Source: Pteria penguin (taxonomy: Eukaryota > Mollusca > Bivalvia > Pterioida > Pteriidae). Taken from it: 64,000 nt of DNA. The notes beneath the pieces were generated by a model. It did not search any database. It worked only from the letters and a program-made list of their open reading frames with translations, and was not told the DNA's origin. Below, in pieces: positions 58,801 through 64,000 of this stretch (its first letter is position 1; each line of letters opens with the position of its first letter). The stretch spans positions 18,036,501-18,100,500 of the forward strand of contig CM068585.1 in NCBI GenBank assembly GCA_035048485.1, in the 5' to 3' direction. A program made the translations under genes and the position numbers.

Positions 58801-61591
58801 ATTTCTCACACGCTTGAATATGCCTTTTAATTTGCCTTTGTTAAAACAAATTGTTTAACCTGTCTTATGTCTCTGACCACCCTGGTTACACGACTGAGAT
58901 ACATTACGTGCAATTTCAATAGACGACGGTTTTATCTTTACGGTCAGTTGAGCATGTGTAATGTAGTTATTTAATAACATTTGGTCACTGTACTTAAAAA
59001 GACAGTTGCAAAATTATAGAAAATGTGGTCTGTTGAGTTTAATGTAGCTCGAGCAAACAATAAAGGGATCTAAGAGAGGTAACTCTAGTGTATCTATATA
59101 TAGATACATGTACACTGATTTCATTACTGATACGGCGAAAGTTAAACACGTATGCAATTCTTGCAAAATCTGTCGATCATCTGGTCTTCGAAACTGCATT
59201 CGTTCGTCATGCTGTGTAATTGAATATTCGTTTATTTGAATAATAAAGTCCTGACAAATAGGTTATTCAATTAAGCGGCTTGCACTGTACATTCATTTGA
59301 GTATATCTAGAAATTTGGATAACTGTCTTTATTTGTTTTTAATTGCCAATGACCTGTAACATACATGTATGTACTGTTGCTCTTTGATAACCTGATGGTT
59401 AAGGGAACTGGAAATCACTGAATTTTGATAGTTTTGAATTTTCAAAGTTTCTGTGTTGTCAATAAAATGAATAGAAAAGTTGTCAGAACCTCAATTACTT
59501 TGAGTTTCTGGGACTTCAAAGGTTTCAGCTGTAACTCTATTTCATTAGGTCAGCTGAAATACATGTTTGAATCCATTACATATGTTTGTGAAAGCATTAT
59601 GATTTTGCCAAAGCATGGCGAAATTTATTTTGAGTCATCTTTGAAGATACATTTCTAGAGTTTTCATTTGAAACAGCAGGACATAGGTATCTAATAAACA
59701 TGTTTTTAGTGTGTACTAAATACTTATAAGTTATAATATACAACCTGCAGTAATACAATGTAATGTATATATGTCTATGTAAGTGTACGTTGAAATATAA
59801 TTTTCATCTTATTTGACTATAGGCCAGTAGATATGAAGAAAGGAAATAAAGGTGTAACCAGAACAGTGGCAAGATATCCTGTGCGATCTGGACCTAAGCA
59901 GTTTGCAGCATATCTGAATGACATGGATACTTTAGTTCTGGAAGTTCTAAGTGGACCAATGAAGATTCAAGTAGGCTTTGCAGAGGTTACAGGACTTGGA
60001 CAGTTGGCTCCAAACAGTCCCATCAATGGGTAATATTATAATCAATAGATTTATAGGTTATATCATCAACTTGTGTAAGTTAATGATTTTGACATGTGAT
60101 CAAAAGTTTGCAGATATGAATCTCCCTAAACCAATGATCATGTTTGTTGTAAGTACATATGGATTTAAAAGCAAACCCGTTCCTGTCAAAGATAGGTGCT
60201 TTGGCACTTATAAGATTCCAGCTGTCCTTATCATAGTTGATTGGCAGCAGATGTAGATAAAAATTTGAACTATGCAATTTTAGTGCCACCGTGATAATTA
60301 GTGTGAACAAGACTTGAAAATGACAAAGGAACACCTTAACAAGAAACAACTTACAGTCTATGTCAATAGCATCGGACCGCTGGTCCTGACTGGCAAAATT
60401 ATGTTCGGACTAGTGTTTCCTGCTGGATTTCCAAACAGAATGACTGATGCGGGTTAGAGTAATAGAGTTTTCCAGTCATACTTTCATAAACACTTACCTT
60501 TGAGTTTCTCTCTCGCAATGTTTAAAGTGCTTGTGCAACTATGATTTTTTATGCAATTTTATGAATTTATCACACTCATGTAGATTTGAAACTGAAGAAT
60601 TTTATGACCTGGACATCGAAGTAATTGACTACATTTATGACAAACATCATGATATTGATGATTTTTTTTAACAATTTCATTCTGAAGATGATAATTGAAA
60701 TAAAATACATGAATTTGCAAGGGGAGAATAAATACCTTGTTAAATCCATGATTTTTCCTGTATTTCTTTTCGGACAGTTTTTTTTTCAGACCTATGTGTA
60801 ACTTTACCACATAGGTCCAAATGACCTATGGGAGTGAAACTTTTTGACATAGACTGAACTTATGCCTCAAAATGTATTGTTTCACATTTATGATGTATAA
60901 GGGTGTAGTTTTGAAAGAGTATTGTAGAGTACAGAGTTAAAAGTCTTCCAAGTATGTTAACATACCTTTTCATTTGCTATGACAGGCATGAAATCTTGAC
61001 TTGATCAAATCGATGCAAATCCAAAGTTAAAGTTGTTTCAACTCTGTGGTTTAACAGGAATTCATTCACCTACACATATCATGGTTTAGTTAAAAGCAAA
61101 CTTATAAGGTCATTTGTAACAAAATAAAGGATGTGTTTGTACCTTGTAGAGTTATATGAAGGAACAATGGAAAATACACTTAGTTTGAAAGACAAAAAAT
61201 TATGCAAAATGTCATACAGGGACATTTTTGCCACTTTTGATGTAACTGATGTTATCAAAATGTGGTGATGTGTGTGACATAATGGGAAGGTTCTTACTTA
61301 CTGTAATGCATTGGAGGGGCAGGCGTGGTGTAGTGGTTAAGCGCTTGGCTTGCGGTGCCGACGATCCGGGTTCGTTTACCGGATTGCGCCACTATGGTTA
61401 AGAGGTTGGTAGCCTCCTGCTTCCATGTCGCGATATAACTGAAATATTGTTGAAAGCGACGTAAAACACCAATCGACCAACCAAATGTAATGCATTGGAA
61501 TGATTTTATTGCAGGTTTTATGATGTGTTTTCTCCCAGTGATGAAAAAATAGCTGAAGTTCAGGTTTCTGTTCTTTTAGAGAGTGTCATGG
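55898..61591 (+). CDS. C2CD3: C2 domain-containing protein 3, 5' four exons
   Basis: Centriolar protein needed for centriole elongation, distal appendages and ciliogenesis. Exons: 55898-55937, 57682-57865, 59823-60029, 61515-61591, all with AG/GT borders and matching phases (508 nt, 169 codons plus one base). The start is at MVKRKSK (basic, like the human N-terminus); the ATG at 55873 is out of frame with exon 2. The product reads LPPQVEGQLRCFCRLAVNQI, RVKWWGEVGEGALF, YPVRSGPKQFAAYLNDMDTL and GLGQLAPNSPINGFYDVFS, which aligns throughout with the N-terminal C2 region of vertebrate C2CD3. The human protein is more than 2000 residues, so most of the gene lies beyond the window. No further exon is visible before 64000. 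Confidence 0.93.
56203..56380. mobile_element. Tc1/mariner-type MITE, 178 bp
   Basis: Ends CAGTAAAATCTGTC and CAGTCAAACCTGTC (minus strand) with TA on both sides. Internal GGCCACCTGTCTATAAAGGC repeats are typical of a widespread invertebrate MITE. It lies in C2CD3 intron 1. Confidence 0.85.
57970..59287 (+). mobile_element. Tigger/pogo element, decayed copy 1
   Basis: Ends CAGTGCCCGCCACTTAATTG and (minus strand) CAGTGCAAGCCGCTTAATTG with TA on both sides. A broken frame near 58379-58570 reads DKMTLSANGIA and KPTTIANCFRKVGF, the C-terminal signature of pogo/Tigger transposases, with stops between. It lies in C2CD3 intron 2. Confidence 0.85.
61316..61485 (-). repeat. SINE family A, full copy with 14-bp target duplication
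   Basis: The tRNA-like head on the plus strand reads GGCGTGGTGTAGTGGTTAAG, then a mutated B-box GGGTTCGTTTACC, and a tail ending AAAACACCAATCGACCAACC. TGTAATGCATTGGA flanks both sides (61302-61315 and 61486-61499). It lies in C2CD3 intron 3, only 29 bp upstream of exon 4. Confidence 0.92.
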
Positions 61592-61875
61592 GTATGTTGT
61601 ATTGCTTATGAAATCCTTTATAGCATTTTTATTGAAGAGAAAAATTGAATTTTGTAAAATGAATTTCAGTAATGAATGACTTTTACACTAACAGTATGTC
61701 GAAAAATATCAGTATTATTAGTTATACAGTGTTTTACAAGGGGGGGGTTGGGTTACAAAAATGTATTGTGTTCATTAAAAAGAGTTGTATTATGTTTACA
61801 ATTTTTTTCATGAACCCTAAATATTTTTGTATCCCCCCTGCAAGACACCGTATAACAAATTTATTCCACCAGGGC

Positions 61876-61912
61876 CTTTTTAGCTCACCTCATGAATTGA
61901 GCTAGAGCTTAT
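61876..61912 (+). repeat. Fragment of the hairpin-ended repeat family
   Basis: TTTTTAGCTCACCTCATGAA, then TTGAGCTAGAGC, resembling one hairpin end of the family at 34.8 kb. Confidence 0.35.
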
Positions 61913-61994
61913 GCTATTACCTTCTATGTGTCTGTGTCCACAATGTGAAGAAGTTTCATTTCTTTATTTTTTTTTGTGTAAAATATCAACTGAT

Positions 61995-62434
61995 GTATAG
62001 AGTACTTGTATGTAGTATGAGTGGTGTATACGAGTATTTGTATGTAGTATGAGTGGTGTATGGAGTATTTGTATGTAGTATGAGTGGTGTATGGAGTATT
62101 TGTATGTAGTATGAGTGGTGTATGGAGTATTTGTATGTAGTATGACTGGTGTATGGAGTATTTGTATGTAGTATGACTGGTGTATGGAGTATTTGTATGT
62201 AGTATGAGTGGTGTATGGAGTATTTGTATGTAGTATGAGTGGTGTATGGAGTATTTGTATGTTGTATGAGTGGTGTATGGAGTATTTGTATGTAGTATGA
62301 GTGGTGTATGGAGTATTTGTATGTTGTATGAGTGGTGTATGGAGTATTTGTATGTTGTATGAGTGGTGTATGGACTATTTGTATGTAGTATGAGAGGTAG
62401 ATGGAGTATTGGTATGTAATATGAGAGGTGTATA
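61995..62434. repeat. Minisatellite, 31-bp unit (left part)
   Basis: About 14 units built on GTAGTATGAGTGGTGTATGG, then AGTATTTGTAT. The minus-strand open frames are repeats, not genes. Confidence 0.92.
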
Positions 62435-63741
62435 CAGTGCAAGCCGCATAATTGAATAAGCTATTTGTCAGGACTTTATTATTCAAATAAACGAATATTC
62501 AATTACACGGCGTGACGAACGAATGCAGTTTCAAAGACCAGAAGATCGACAGATTGTGCAAGAATTGCATACGTGTATAACTTTCGCGGTATCTGTAATG
62601 GAATCATTGTGCATGTATCTATATATAGATACACTAGAGTTACCTTTCTTAGATCCTCTTCTTGTTTGCTAGAGCTACATGAAAGTCAACAGACTACATT
62701 TTCGATAATTTTGCAACTGTCTTCTTAAGTACAGTGACCAAATGTTACTAAATAGTTACATTACACCTGCTCGTCTGACCGTAAAGATAAATCGGCTGTC
62801 TATTGAAACACATGTAATTGTATCTCAGTCGCGTAGCCAAGGTGATCAAAGACACAAGACGGGTTCAACAAAGGCAAATAAAAAGGTATATTCAAGCGAG
62901 TAAAATTTCAATTTTCCATCTGATAGAACAGGCTGAAGTCATCGCTTTACTTTTCCTCAAGGAATTGTCAAAGTATGGCTATTGCATCTTTTCGTTCGCC
63001 GTGCAATACTGGTGCTGTTTCTTTAGCCTCCTCGTCGTCACTGGTGTCGCATGGTCGGATCTCGTCTTCAGGGAAACTGGCGCATATTTTCTCCTCAGTC
63101 CGGGCAGCTTATCTCTCCAAGTTGCCATCGTTTGTCATGAAGGCATCAAGAGTCTAGCTATCAACATCCTCTGGCGGCCGTACATTGTTAGTTTCGGTTG
63201 CATCGTTGTTTGACGAGACAAAGCCAGCCTTTCGGAAGCAGTTGGAGATAGTTGTGTGTTTGACGGTGCGCCAGGCCGTAGAGTAAGTGGATGGTATCTA
63301 GTAGGGTCAGACTTCACGCAATGCCGTTGGCTAACAGCGTCATCTTGTCGATGTTTTTGGTGATCTTGCGCACGATCTGGCTTCGGCAGTTGGTAATTAA
63401 TTAATCCTTTCATCCCTACCGCTACAGCCTATTCGACAATTAACGTGTGATTTGGTCAACAGCTTTTACCTGGACAGGTGTGAAACCATTTATCTCTAAT
63501 TGATAGGTCGCTCGCACCGTAGTAAACAACATGACCTTGGGCGTGATACAGTGAAGTTTAAACAAAGGTATGCTTGATAGGATAATCGTGCTATTCAAAT
63601 AAACGAAGTTGTTTCTTTATTCTAGTGTAATACGTGGCAGATTTTCAATAGATTTAATAGAAAATGGTTTTGCATTTCAGCATCTTATTCAATAAAACGA
63701 AATATTCAATAATGCGACATTCAATTAAGTGGCGGGCACTG
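62435..63741 (-). mobile_element. Tigger/pogo element, decayed copy 2, nested in minisatellite
   Basis: Inverted relative to copy 1. Ends CAGTGCAAGCCGCATAATTG and (minus strand) CAGTGCCCGCCACTTAATTG; TA at the left, with the right TA eroded to ATA. The minus strand reads TISNCFRKAGF-like sequence near 63220-63265. Minisatellite continues on both sides. Confidence 0.85.
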
Positions 63742-64000
63742 ATACAAGTATTTGTATGTTGTATGAGTGGTGTATGGACTGTTTGAATGTAGTATGAGAG
63801 GTATATGGAGTATTGGTATGTAGTATGAGAGGTATATGGAGTATTGGTATGTAGTATGGGAGGTATATGGAGTATTGGTACGTAGTATGAGAGGTATATG
63901 GAGTATTGGTATGTAGTATGAGAGGTATATGGAGTATTTGTATGTAGTATGAGAGGTATATGGAGTATTGGTACGTAGTATGAGAGGTATATGGAGTATT
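63742..64000. repeat. Minisatellite, right part, runs off the window
   Basis: Units of GTAGTATGAGAGGTATATGG, then AGTATTGGTAT, a variant of the unit left of the Tigger insertion. C2CD3 intron 4. Confidence 0.9.

Noticed and set aside
59085..59115. GTATCTATATATAGATAC palindrome
   Set aside because: Present in both Tigger copies at the same place, so it belongs to that element and is not a separate insertion.
60788..60817. Palindrome GACCTATGTG..CACATAGGTC, considered as another member of the small palindrome family
   Set aside because: It lacks the CA..TG ends and TATAT core, and no 7-bp repeat flanks it.
61924..62486. Two overlapping 166-172 residue minus-strand frames
   Set aside because: Pure translation of the 31-bp minisatellite, open in more than one frame.

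Overview
The window is animal nuclear DNA, AT-rich and packed with repeats, most likely from a bivalve mollusc. The evidence is long introns with GT..AG borders, tRNA-headed SINEs, dispersed AGGTCA-rich repeats, many foldback MITEs, and three host genes with clear animal orthologues. No species can be named from the sequence.

Layout. (1) 0.5-22.8 kb, minus strand: a complete protein phosphatase methylesterase gene (PPME1), which I could thread through 16 coding exons (421 residues) with every splice phase consistent. Its introns hold SINEs, a pogo-like element, a short hAT remnant and foldbacks. (2) 22.8-52.5 kb: a repeat-rich stretch with no recognisable host gene. It holds remains of a Polinton/Maverick-type ATPase, a gag-like zinc knuckle, an open reading frame of transposon-like type on the minus strand (32.2-33.3 kb), an integrase fragment (40.7-41.1 kb), SINEs, a two-unit repeat family ending in a hairpin, 15-bp tandem arrays in inverted orientation, and several foldbacks. 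(3) 52.7-55.1 kb, minus strand: a complete, intronless TELO2 gene. (4) 55.9-61.6 kb, plus strand: the first four coding exons of C2CD3, which continues past the window. Its introns carry two pogo/Tigger copies in opposite orientation, the second inserted inside a minisatellite that runs off the right edge.

How the genes relate. PPME1 (PP2A demethylation), TELO2 (PIKK chaperone) and C2CD3 (centriole elongation) are housekeeping genes from different pathways. PPME1 and C2CD3 are divergently oriented here, as they are next to each other in human. That suggests an ancient head-to-head pair, later pushed apart by about 33 kb of mobile DNA and an intronless TELO2.

Most unusual observation. There is a family of 26-35 bp palindromes with CA..TG ends. 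Three copies are flanked by perfect 7-bp direct repeats and one by a 6/7 match; a fifth copy is decayed. One of them interrupts the integrase fragment, and subtracting the palindrome plus one 7-bp repeat restores the frame. They look like extremely small mobile palindromes, or footprints of a transposon.
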